This document shows, piece by piece, positions 1 to 13,500 of a stretch of 64,000 bases of DNA (position 1 is the first letter of the stretch; each line of letters starts with the position of its first letter). Source of the DNA: Actinernus sp. WN-2022 (lineage: Eukaryota; Cnidaria; Anthozoa; Actiniaria; Actinernidae); NCBI GenBank assembly GCA_030867875.1, contig JAOWCC010001634.1:101907321-101971320 (forward strand), in the 5' to 3' direction. The position numbers and the translations under genes are program-made. Under the pieces are notes generated by a model. That model made no database searches and was not told the DNA's origin. It saw only the letters and a list, made by a program, of their open reading frames with translations.

Positions 1-777
1 TATTATCTCGCCCTTGCTCTGAGGGTTTTTCTCTGGCTTCCTTCCATCTACAATAGCTAACATGCTAAATTCCAATTTGGTCTGTGGATTAGCCGGGTCC
101 TGACTTTCATCAGCCGCTATGGGTGTTTCAGATCCGTTAGAAATTTAGAGTTTTTGAGCCACTTTGACTCTTGGTTGTCAGGATTTAGTTAGAAGTTTGT
201 TGTTTGCGTACCGGTACTCGCATTTCTTCTACCTTCTAGTCCAGTGTTTTATTCCATTGGTAAGCTGAGTCTAACAAGTACGAGGGGTTACTTCAAGATC
301 ATTTGCACTTGTTTTAATACTATAAGATACTCTTTATTAGCTCTATCGTAGAAGTCTTCTTCCAGATACAATGCTAGTCAGGTGATTTGCTTTTCTTTGC
401 TTTCTTTTAGCTCAGACTCAGCTGTGATTACTCGGTTGACACAGTTTGTTTCGAAGTACGAGTGGAGCCGTAAAGTACATCTGATCATCTATAAAGAATG
501 TATTTTTCTGATTTAGCTTTCTTACTTCCCCTGAGTTGCTGCAGTTTTCATAAAATAATGCAGTCAACACAAACTTCGTCTGTATAAGGAGTCATACAAT
601 ACAGTTTTGTCTGTGTTGTCGTCCATGTAATTTTATTTCCAAGTCCGATTTTGTTAGTCGTGCGCATGTGCAAATAAATTAAGAGACTGGAAACAAATTA
701 GCATAAGGAGAGGGACTGGGTTCGACGATTAGTCACTTATAGAATAAATGGTGGTGATTAAAAATCAACAAGCGCTT
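1..777. other. No gene recognised (AT-rich intergenic)
   Basis: I see no convincing coding exon, RNA gene or element end here. The sequence is AT-rich with no long open frame and no clear inverted repeat. Confidence 0.5.
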
Positions 778-905
778 CTGTGGCGCAGTGCGCTTAATCG
801 ACTGGATCATCACCTACCAGGCGTTCCTCGTAATCCTGTCTCGAGTTATTAAAGCCCGACCGGGCGAGGTTAGTAATTGGATGGGTGACCGTCAAGGTAA
901 GTGGT
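778..905 (+). mobile_element. 5S rRNA-like SINE remnant
   Basis: The stretch near 864-895 reads like the 3' half of 5S rRNA: a GAGGTTAGTAATTGGATGGG motif followed by TGACCG, which matches the 5S internal promoter box C region. Just upstream, TGTGGCGCAGTGCGCTTAA resembles a tRNA A-box. A 5S-like or tRNA-like head without a full rRNA fold is typical of SINE families driven by RNA polymerase III. It is probably a dead copy. It could also be a simple 5S pseudogene. Confidence 0.5.
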
Positions 906-1020
906 ACAGTAAGGTGTGTCAGGGGGGACAAGGGAAAAGGGGATGGGAAGGTAGAAAGTACAGGGGAGGGGAGGGTTGACAAAAAATATTTTGTAGGGGT
1001 GGGTGGATTTTTTTTCTTTG

Positions 1021-1056
1021 TAAACCCCCCCCCCCCCCCCCCCAAAAAAAAAAAAC
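1021..1056. repeat. Poly-C / poly-A homopolymer run
   Basis: A run of about 19 C followed by about 11 A. It is low-complexity and likely to vary in length or be misassembled. Confidence 0.9.
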
Positions 1057-1370
1057 TAAACACCTTTTTTTTATGAATCCCAAAAAATTGGTTCCAAAAA
1101 TTTGTACTGGTTCAAATATATTTGTACCAGAGGTAATAATTGAACCACAACATATACAATGTATGTTGTGGTCCAATTTTAATTCTGGTGCAATTTTTTT
1201 TGCACCAGTGCAAGATTTTTTGCAGACATAAACATAAAAGGCTCTAATATTTAAAAAGTAAGAACTAAACGAACGACGAAGTGATTTGAATCTGCAGGCG
1301 CTGCAATGATCGATTCCGATTGGCAGATGAAACAATGGCACAGTGGTCTGTGGAGTGTCAAATTTACTGG

Positions 1371-1478
1371 GTAGGGGATGGTCTGCTGTTTGTCGCCTTG
1401 TTGCAGGCGAGATCGAATTGACATGGTAGGGGACGGTCTACTGTTTGTCGCCTCGTTGCAGGCGAGATCGAATTGAAC
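1371..1478. repeat. Tandem duplication, 55-bp unit
   Basis: GTAGGGGATGGTCTGCTGTT starts at 1371 and a near copy starts at 1426, each continuing through TTGCAGGCGAGATCGAATTG. The copies differ by only a few substitutions. No coding role is apparent. Confidence 0.85.
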
Positions 1479-1934
1479 ATCTGCGAAACTCGAAAACTGC
1501 ACACTACGTGGCATTTTTCTCCCATTAAAGTAAACCAGTGAGAGGGAAGCTGAGTGTGGTGAAGGACCTGAGTTTGGGCAACCGTTATTTGAAGAAATTT
1601 TGGCGATGTACAGGATTTTTATGGGAATTTGAGACGATTTTCTGCAGCTGATCGGCGTATGGTTTGCTACCTTCCCAATATAATTATACTAAGGGAAGGA
1701 AAATTCCTGTAACTCCCTCAAAATTGAACGGAATGGCTTGAAACTTCACAGAAACTGAAAGTAACACACGAGACAGGTCAGAATATTTTGACGATTTATT
1801 GAATTTTATTTTAGAGCAAACGGGCATTCAAACTAAAACTCCATACATTTACTGTAATTTCAAATATCCGGGAAATAACCGTTTTATGCACAATGAGCCT
1901 GGGGTACCTGTGGTGAGACTGGTTATTTCTTATG

Positions 1935-2630
1935 CATGCACTTATCAATGCCTTGATTCCCCCAGGGGGAGGGTGGAGAATCCAGGAGCATTTGACCTTC
2001 TACATGTACATGTACATGTATGTCGTTCGTACTTTCAGGAATTTGATAACCATTGCAAAACACAGGATGGGGAGTTTTGACAAATCTGTCATCTTGGAAA
2101 AATCGAGAGAATGTGGTAACTATAAATGGCAATTAATGGATGGCAGCAGGTTAGGGGTAGGTTACATTTTGAATAATTGGCTGCTGTTGTTTTTAATTGA
2201 TATACACATGTATCTTTAGCAGCCTGTGGGATTGCCCAAGGGTGGGGATTTTGAGAGCCAGCTTGCAGGGTTAATAGTCATGTACATTGTTGCCAGGATT
2301 TGGGGGCAATTAAGATATGGCAAAATCTGAAATGTCCTCGAGATTGAGTGGCAAATTGGTCCAGTGGTTAAATTTAATCAAGACTTGATGTGAAAGTGGA
2401 GGGAGTACGAAATAATGTAGGGCAGTCTGATGAGGGGGGGGGGGGGGGGGGGGGGGGGAGAGCTTGGGAAAGGGGATCATTGCTCCCCCTGTCCACCATT
2501 TGACTCTCTGGTGACAACCCTACCTTTTTTTAGCTTGGATGGCCTCAGGGTGGGGATTTTGATCAGCTGCTTCTCAAAATGCTCCAGGGTTGCCCATCCT
2601 GCCCCGGAATTGGGGGATTGAATTGAATTG
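1935..2630. mobile_element. Degenerate relative of the TGCACCTATCAATG element family
   Basis: The left end reads TGCACTTATCAATGCC followed by a CCCCCAGGGGGAGGG block, and the interior contains GGTGGGGATTTTGA blocks. The same architecture is seen at 57930-58375 and 58501-59592, where ends are clear. The right end is decayed here and no target duplication is visible. A poly-G run lies at about 2436-2458. Confidence 0.35.
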
Positions 2631-2639
2631 ATTGAATGC

Positions 2640-3590
<951 letters not shown>

Positions 3591-3593
3591 CCG

Positions 3594-3661
3594 CGTTCCC
3601 AGGGGTCTTTACGCGCCTAATCAAAGATGGCGTATTAGGCGCGTAAAGACCCCTGGGAACG
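3594..3661. repeat. Short perfect palindrome (28-bp arms)
   Basis: The arms at 3594-3621 and 3634-3661 are exact reverse complements, starting CGTTCCCAGGGGTCTTTACG, with a 12-bp loop. It lies about 150 bp upstream of the PEF1 start codon, so it may be a small foldback insertion in the promoter or 5' UTR. Confidence 0.9.
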
Positions 3662-3806
3662 AGGTTAAAACTCGTTCGAGGCTCTGCTCAAGATCAAACA
3701 ACGAGCCTCACGTAAGGGACCTGGGACGAGAACGAAGGCTTTCTGTGTTGCAACAGGCGAATACATCTCTGTTTCCTCGTCGGATTTTAGGTTAATTTAT
3801 TAAACG

Positions 3807-3857
3807 ATGTCTTGGAATTCGCCACCAGGGCAACAACCAGAATATAATCCAAGCTAT
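3807..3857 (+). CDS. PEF1: PEF1 coding exon 1
   Basis: Starts at ATG 3807 and encodes 17 residues ([17 protein letters not shown]), ending in phase 0 before the donor GTAAGT at 3858. The Pro/Gln/Tyr-rich start suits the peflin N-terminal domain. Confidence 0.8.
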
Positions 3858-6800
3858 GTAAGTACGACTGGCCTAAATATAAGTTACGTTTAAGGGTGTA
3901 CTTCGTTTCAAAGTGGTCACAATTTATCTGATTATAACTAAAATATGCATCGTTTATTAGCGTCTTATACTTGTCTTATAGTTTACGTAAGTTCACTTAC
4001 ATGAATCAATCTAGTTTTATAATTATTGCTATCTTCGTTTTGGTTAGGTAATGCCATAAGAATGAACTGTCATACGTAGCTACGTTGTACATGTAAATTT
4101 ATATATGTTAATTGATTTGCTGTTGTATTGTGTATTGGAATGCCTGCTTGGCTACACATGAACAGCATTAGATTGTGTATAAAAATAGGTTACTTAATTA
4201 TTTAGCTAAGTAATTTCGCGAGCTACGATTGGCCAATTTGTGGTCCATAACTTCCTGTACGGACCTTCCGCCCACTTCCGGTCTCAATTTCATGAAAGAA
4301 AATGAAGAAACTACATGTAAATACCATATTATAAATATAGATATGATAGTATGTGCACTCTGATTGTCTAAAAAGCCATGTTTTATTAGAGTATATAACA
4401 TGGTTTGGCATGTTTTATTGTTTTGAACTGGTGGTTTCCTTTCATCGCTCCTTTGGCTTGTGCTTTAACATTTCTCTCATGTTCTCAAATGCTCATTGTG
4501 TTTTATGATAGTATAAAACATGTCTAAGGCTTCTTTATTAATATTTTGTTAAATAAACATCTTATTAACTTCGTTTGCTGGGCCTGTGACCGACTGTGCC
4601 ACAATTAAGATCCACATTTTACCCCCTTTATGGCCCACATAAAAATGGCATAATAAGTACTAGTGTTAATTGCCGTTAATTAACCAAAATGAGTACTAGG
4701 AGACTTGGTACTAGTTTGTTGTGTGGGGCCTGGACAATGCGTTTGGGTAAACAGGACTTTTCTTCACATTGAAACAACATGGCGGCGAGTGAACAATCTT
4801 TTCAATGTTTTCATGTTTCTTCAGCTGAAGAGGACATTCCTGGTGCAAGTTTGTCTTGGAAAACTCTAGAGGAACGTAGCAAGTTACAGCCTTTGGCATG
4901 ATTTCTCCTTAAGCTCTTCGAACACATTCAAATGCTCGTCGCCATGTTGTTTCGATGCGATGACAACAGACAGACAGACAAGTCCTGTCTATACCCAAAC
5001 GCATTGCCCAGCTATAGGCCCTGTGTGCGACAAGCTAGCTATAAGTACCTAGTCTCCTACTCGTTTTGGTTAAGGGCAATTGTAAAGTCAGAATAGAGGA
5101 GTTCCCATTTGCATGCTGGCCAAGTAATGAGGGCAAACACATATAAGCGGAGAATACATGTACAGTGTTGTAATGTGAGAAATTGGTGTCAAATACACGT
5201 ATGTGTACTACTGTAGATGTACATGCATGTATAATATTAGAGAGCAACATATTTACTGCAGCGTGACAATTAACATTAATGACTACAAATTAATTGTATG
5301 TATAGAGTCAGTCTATGAAGAGTCCGAGTGTCTGTCTGGCTGGAATTGAATCCACATGACCTCTGACATGTTGGCAGGTACATTTATAATGTACCGCCAC
5401 GTACGTACTGCACATTAGACTTTCTCCAAGTCAAACTCGCTGATTCACAGGGTAAGCAATTACTGGGTCAAAAAGCGAGCGTGAGAATTGAAGCGAGAGG
5501 CAAGTTTGACTTGTTTCACTTGCAGGAAATTGAATCAGGATTATGTTTTGGCGCAAAAACACATTTCAGGGGTGGAGCTTACATTTTGCGCCTTTTGACA
5601 ACTCTTTCTGAGTACATTCAAATTGTAATTACCACATCCACGGTCGACTGACTTGACACGTCAACATACAATGCCTGAAGAATTGACGCTTTGTGATTGG
5701 GCAAATCTTAGTACGTAACGTCATAAGCCACACCTCCGGTTGAAAAATCAACCTGTAAATTTGGCACGCTGCAAGTGGGAAAAGTCTTGAGAAGAACTTT
5801 GAGAAAGTCTAACTGCACATGTAAATCTTGAAACATGCATGGCAGAGGGTGTGGAATTTAAAAAATGTTAATGAAAGTACCAATAATGATTAAATCTGTT
5901 ATTTAAATTTATACTGAATAATATTGAAATAAGAGCTGCATGTACATGGTCTTCAAAAGTGTTTGGGCAATTTTTATGGTCATTTCAAGGTTAAAATCAG
6001 TGGAAGGCATTAAATAGTGAACAGAAATGCATGCCATAACAATACCGGTAATCAGTTTAAAGCAAAATATCAAAATTCACCCACACAGTTTTGAAGATCA
6101 TGTTACAATGTATTCAGTGTGAAAAATTTCAGATGGATATGTTATATTTGCATTATATACAATCAATTCAAATCTGCAGTGATCATTTTTAACTTGTGGA
6201 TGCATGCACGTGCAGAACAAGTTATTAGGGTTAGATGGATGTGTGGTAAATTATGCAGTATTAATCTGTGGATTGAGCTGCCATTGACTTTCTTTTCCAA
6301 ATGACGTTTGATTTTCCGAATATGTTATTATTGATGGACGTTTGTGATTATAGCTAGCTGTGAATGGGATATGTGATTTCCTTAACTGATATTAATAATA
6401 CTTGCTTAATATTACTGGCAGGTGGCTCAAACCTGGACAGACATGGTAGTGGGTCCATATCAATCACTTAGTGGTGATGACGTAACAATGACATCATCGG
6501 TCACATGGTTTTAAATACATGCCCATATCTACCTCATTCCCAATGCCAGACAATTTAAACTTGGACAGCTAGGACCCACAAATCACATAGTGGCAATGAC
6601 GTAATGATGACATTAATCATTGGTCAAATGATTTTAAGTACCGTAAACACTTGTGTATAAGCCGCACCCCAAGTTTTGAAGCTTGAATTTAGGAAAAAAA
6701 CTTTTTTGAACAATACAAAAAATAATTAGAACATCTTTTGTCCAAGTTCATAAACGCTTGTACTTGATGCAAAACTTCTTCCAAAAAAAAGAATAATCTT

Positions 6801-9800
6801 TTGTTGGAGAACTTTTCATAAACGCTCGTACTTGAAGCAAAACTTCATCAGATTGTCATAAATACATAATCGCAACTTTAATTCGATCGAATATGCATGG
6901 TTCAACTTGCCTTGTCATTTCTTGTGTATATTTTAACCTGCAGTCTTTAAATCACTCCAGAATTCGTCCGCTTTTATTCTCCCATTAACTAACAACAATT
7001 CCAAGGAACTGCTTTCCTTTAATCGCTAGAGCAAGAAAGGTTTTCTGGCGAAACTATACTTGCACGAGTAGGTCTGAGGTCCACCATCTTGGATTTTAAT
7101 TAACTAACAGTGCCAATCTCCCACGTGTAAAATAGCGAAGAATGCCTAGTTGTTTAGATGCCTGCTTTGACAAGCTCTGCGAATCAGCGTGTTTATAAAT
7201 AAACTTTTGTAAATAAGCTTAATCATGTTTAAATATTCACGAAATTCTAATATATTAGGTCTAAAGTGGGTCTTTGAAGAGTTTTTGCTTTAATTCTTTC
7301 AAACTGTTTTTTTTTTCAATGAATATACTTAAATTGCTATATTACATGATCGGATGCGATTTGAACCTGATTGTAATATATATACACACTGTCGCATAAT
7401 AAATTAAAGCTTCATACAGGTTCATGATATGTAAATATATGTTATGAGTATATACCATACCAGTGAATATCACTTTTCGCGCGCTCTGATTGGCTACTCA
7501 AACAGTGAATATGATTTCATGTTCACCTCCGAACAAAGCAGCGATCATCTCGCGCGAGTTTTTGTCCATTTGACAGAAAATAAAATAACTATTTGGTGCT
7601 GGAGTGTGGTATATACTAAAACAATTATTCACCTCAGTGTTGGTGAATAGTGGTGGATATTTACCTCGCCGAAGCTGCTCAGTAAATATCCACCACTATT
7701 CACCTCCACTTTGGTGAATAATTGTTAAATGTTGGGTCTCCTTTCTAGGTGTTCCCGTAGATAAGCCGCACCCCCGATTTTTAACGCAAATTTTGGGTGA
7801 AAAGGTGCGGCTTATCTACGGGTGTTTACGGTACATGCCCATATCTCCCTCATTTCTAATGCCGGACAATTCAAACTTGGACAGGCATGGTATTGGGTTC
7901 CCGCAAATCACTTAGTGGTGATGTGGTAACGATGATGTCATTATATTGGTTACATGATTTTAAGTACATGCCCATATCTCCCTCATTTCTAATGCCAGAC
8001 AGTTCAAACCTGGACAGACATGGTAGTGGGTCCCTATGAATCACCTAGTTGTGATGACGTAACGATGACATCACCGGTCATGATTTTAGGTACATGCCCA
8101 TATTGCCCTCATTTCTAATGCGAGACAGCAAGTTCAAACTTGGACAGGCATAGTATTGGGTCCCCACAAATCAATTAGTGGAGATGATGTAACGATGACG
8201 GCATTGGTCACATGAATTTTAGTATATACCAAAATAGCTCACTGCCTATCTGCGAGTTTCCCTTAGGGGCCCTATGTTGGTGTATAGGTTTCCCAGGCCA
8301 TGTACAACCCTAATAATATTCTATTCAGTATATAACTGTTATTAACAGTGTTTAATCTGTAACCTGAAGGTCTACAGTAAACTGGCCATAACAAAATACA
8401 TGTAGACCTTTTACGCAATAAGCTACGTCATGTATATCATTTTATCGGAACATATACATGTATATTAAACAGAATGCAACTACATTTTATAATATTATTT
8501 TGTACATGTACATTTGTAGATCATAATTAAAACATAATTGAAAATGTACTATTATTAATGTTTGTCTTGAATGAAAGGGTGGTCAACAGTATGGACACCA
8601 ACAGTATGGAAGTCAACAGGCATATGGAGGACAACAGCCTGGTCCATATGGTGCCCCACCCTCCTTCCCTGGGCATGCAGCTGCTCCATCCCAAGCTCCT
8701 CCCCATGGGGTTGATCATGTCTTATGGCAATGGTTTCAGGTAAAAATCAGAAGTGTTTGCCTAGACACACATATATTCAAAACAGGGATACATGCAATTA
8801 CATGTGTACATGTAAAATATTGTAGAAGGGATACAGTATTATATTTGCAGGAGAGGCACAAACTGAAGTTATTTTTAAAGATTGTTATAATTAAAAGGTT
8901 GCAGATTGGATTGGCATGCTATTATGATTTACTGTTAGTATAGTTTAATTTACATATAAGTTAATTACTGTAATCCAGTTGTTATAATTATAATAACAAA
9001 TCAATTTATTATTATAAATTATTAGGTCATGTGATTTTTACTCATCAATAGGCGTAAATGCACCCACAGAGGCTTACGCTTTTCTTGTATAAACTGTATT
9101 GTATACAGTACAATTTATTTTTCTATGTGAAGGTTTAGCTGTTAAATGTTGTTTGAGATTAAATATGATGAAATAAAGACTTCACCTTCTTCCCAGTTAT
9201 TTTGGCACACAGTTCCATGTACTACAATATGCAACCCAAGAACCTACTATACCCATTAGGCTTGCTGTATATAGCATTGAGCAAACTGGAAGGCGGCTTG
9301 CCAATCTAAGGTCACAATTTTTGGAACTACATGTACAGTACATGTATGTCAGAATACTTTTTCACTTATAAAATTTTGCTATATATACGTATAAGGCAGT
9401 TAATGGTATGGCCGGCCTGCACTATTGTTAGTGAGCTGTGCTTTATGTACCGTGGCAAGCTCTTCGGTCGACAGACATGATGAAGCTCCAGCAACCTATT
9501 TTTCGTTTGAAATTCTACGGGTCTAGGGCATTTTCAGTATGTGCACTGAGCCTATGGAACATGCTACCACTAGAAATTAAGCATAGTGCCAGTGTAGTTA
9601 AAAGCAAATTGAAAACTTATCTTTTTAAACAAGCTTATTATTAATTAGTAGGTTATGTTTGATACAGTTAGAATATGTTTTCGCCCCATGTGTTCACACT
9701 TAGATGTAAACGATGGTACATGTAGTTCCCAAGTCACCTCCGTCAAGATCATTCCAGTTTCAGAATATCTGTTTGTGTTCTTATGGGAGTTACTATTTGA

Positions 9801-10460
9801 TTTAATTCTGTTATTCTTATACTGGAATAATCAGAATAGTCGGAAAAGATGCACCCTAAATTAGCATACATCGTAGCTAGAAAGCATGCATTATCAGCCA
9901 ACTTATATACATGTACATGTACATGTAATAAAATAATGCTCTCAGTTAATTCTTTTATTTTTCATGCAGGCAGTGGATCAAGACAGATCTGGAAAGATAA
10001 CAGCATCAGAACTTCGACAAGCTCTTGTGAACTCAAATTGGTCACACTTTAATGAAGAGACTTGCCGTCTAATGATTGGCATGTTTGACAAAGATGGGTT
10101 GGTATTAAAGTGGCTACTTATTGCCATGGTACTGCGCATGTATCAAGTAATCGCTCGGTTGGTGGCTGTTAATTGGAATTGTTAGGGGTCACTTAATTGG
10201 CTTGATCCTACTTTTCAAATCCTTGTGCAATTCCTGAATGCTTTTGTTTTCACTCATGCAATTGCAGCTAAATTATTTCTTTTGTTTGTACAGGTCAGGG
10301 ACAATTGACATCTACGAATTTTCAGCATTATGGCAATACATCCAGCAATGGAAGAGCTGCTTTGATGGGTAATTATAAGATATTTATGATATGTGTATTT
10401 ACTAGAAGAGCATCCCAAGAGCATGCAATTTCAATGGCTGAAAAATGTTGAGCTTATTAC

Positions 10461-10508
<48 letters not shown>

Positions 10509-13500
10509 AGTAGTAGTAGTAGTAGTAGTAGTAATTTATTTAACCACGTATCACAGGTTGAGCACAGAGGCTCTTTTAAACGTGAGCGTGCAATATTACA
10601 AGATTAAACTGTATACAAATGATGGTTGCAGTAAAAGCATAAAAAGACATACATGAGTGGAATAAGTTACAATGCTATAATACTAATAATGATCATACTA
10701 CAGATAAGGTTTTAGTTAATATAATGATAATAGCAATAAATACTCTAAATTAAGACTTAATATATATATATATATGTACATGTATATGTGATATTGGATA
10801 ATGCTATTTACATATGTGACAGTTGCAGTTAAGTGAAGACGAAATGGGCATACTTTGAAGTTTACTTTTAAAGACTGGTAGAGATTCTATTCTTCTGACA
10901 CTATCTGGTAGATTATTCCATAATTTAGAAGCTGTATAGGTAAAGGGGTGCTGCCTGTAAGATGAAGTTATTGTAGGAAGTTTAAGCTTCAAGTGACCTC
11001 TAAGATTATAGTTATCTAGTACACGTAATGAGAACATCTCAGTAATGTACAGAGGTGCTAGATTATAAATACATTTGTAGACTAGCACAAGTGCCTGTAC
11101 ACAACGGCGATGCTCTAGTGTATTAATTGACGCTAACTTTAATAGATCGTCATAGGACGTACTTTTGGGCATATCCCTGGTGGAAAACTTGGACAGGATC
11201 CTGAGTAGGATCCTGACAGGATCCTGCATAGGATCCTAGTTAGGATCTTGTTTAGGATCCTGTAGGATCCTGTAGGATCCTGTAGGATCCTGACACAGGA
11301 TCCTGTAGGATCCTACAGGATCCTACAGGATCCTACTCAGGATCCTACTCAGGATCCTACTCAGGATCCTACTCAGGATCCTACTCAGGATCCTACTCAG
11401 GATCCTACTCAGGATCCTGAACGATTTCCTGTAGGATCCTGGGCTATTTCCTGTAGGATCCTGGGCTATTTCCTGTAGGATCCTGGGCTATTCCTATAGG
11501 ATCCTGGGCTATTCCTGTAGGATCCTGGGCTATTCCTGTAGGATCCTGGGCTATTCCTATAGGATACTATAGGATCCTGGGCTATTCCTATAGGATCCTG
11601 GGCTGTTCCTGTAGGATCCTGGGCTATTCCTATAGGATACTATAGGATCCTGGGCTATTCCTGTAGGATACTGGGCTATTCCTATAGGATCCTGGGCTAT
11701 TCCTATAGGATCCTGGGCTATTCCTGTAGGATCCTGGGCTATTCCTGTAGAATCCTGGGCTATTCCTGTAGAATCCTGGGCTATTCCTATAGGATACTAT
11801 AGGATCCTGGGCTGTTCCTGTAGGATCCTGGGCTATTCCTGTAGGATCTTGGGCTATTCTCTGTAGTATCCTGGGCTATTCCTATAGGATACTATAGGAT
11901 CCTGGGCTATTCCTGTAGGATACTGGGCTATTCCTAAAGGATCCTGGGCTGTTCCTGTAGGATCCTGGGATATTCCCTGTAGTATCCTGGGCTATTTCCT
12001 GTAGGATCCTTACACCCAAATCGTATACCATAGTTGTCATTAAACATAAAAATAACACAGTAATTATTGTTTTAAAACTCCATGTATAGTTTATTATAAA
12101 TAGAAACATGCATGTAAGTGAGTTACAATGTACATGTATCATTACAATCGCCAGACAGTGAAATACTCCTATTTCTATAAATAAGTTAAAAGTATTCATT
12201 TACAATACACACTATAAAGAAGTTATTGCTTAGTGAATCAAAATTACAGAGTTGAGACTTAATATGTAACAAAAACTGCATCTAATGGAAAATGCAGGAA
12301 TTCCATCACCTTATTTGGACTTCAGTGACTTTTGAGATGAAATTTGAGCTTTTGAATCTGACTAGATAGATAATCTTAGCTAGTAAAGCGAAATGTTGTA
12401 CTGTCAAAACATTTACAAGTGATCAAAAAGGTATACTGTCATAGTTGTTTATAATTTCATATCAATAAACCTACCCACACTGAACTATCAAAGAACACTG
12501 AATGAGTTGTTGCTGCATAAATCGTTCAGGGCCACTTTTCAAGCCGGATCTTTATTTGCTAGGGAGTGAATCTAGGCTATGAATAAACATTACATGCAAG
12601 TGCACTATGAACCACGAACATGATGGCCGTTCACCCAAGCAAATGGGGATCCTCGATAGTATACCTTGAAAATAACTGCATCTTTGGCTTACTGACCTCA
12701 CAAAAGAGCTGGCTTGAAAAGTGGCCTGCTGTGATGTGTGTTGGTTTTGAAATTATAAACAACTATTATGTTTTGACAGTCGTAGGAAAAATTCGCTTGA
12801 CCGGGCCGAGCCACGAAAGAACGAAGCAGACAAGCTACCGACACACACTAAATAGGCTTGAATCACTGCCAAGCAAGCGAGCAGCCTTGGTAGTTATATT
12901 CCTTGAAAAGAACTCTGTTGTTCGCATTCGGCTTCTGAGAATTGCAACTAATTTATGCATCGTGAAACAGCTATCTGCTACGTCATCAGTATGAAATTTT
13001 CTGCCTCGTTGCCCGACGTCCCTTTTGCGAGTGGGGGAGCGATAAGAGTCGGCTGGTTTCCCAGGCTATAGATTTTGGAGAAAATCTAAAAACCACTGAA
13101 TGTGCTTGGAATACACAGTTATTTTCAGCGATTTTGAAATGAACTGAGGAACCTTGCACATGTACATGTGTAGATGTATGTGGAGTGGTTAAGATGAAAG
13201 CAAGAACGACTAACAAATTGTATGTAAAGAGAACAACTATATACAGGTGTAACACCTTAACATAGCCTCTTTAAAATCTAGCTTAGGTTTGGAAAAAAAG
13301 TAACAGAGTTAATAATGAATGTTCCATGCCATTCTAACTTTTTAACTTTTAGTTTATTACATAAATTATAGCTATAGGTTTTACAAACTATACATTTTTA
13401 ATAAAAATGATTGTGATCTTCACTCACTACTTGGCAGTCAACTTTTCCCTGATTATCTTTCATTGTTGGTGATAATTTCAAGAATTAACCCTTTAGCCCC

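Noticed and set aside
12620..12994. Transposase of the GGATCCT element (124-aa frame)
   Set aside because: No catalytic motif or domain-like pattern and no linked exons.
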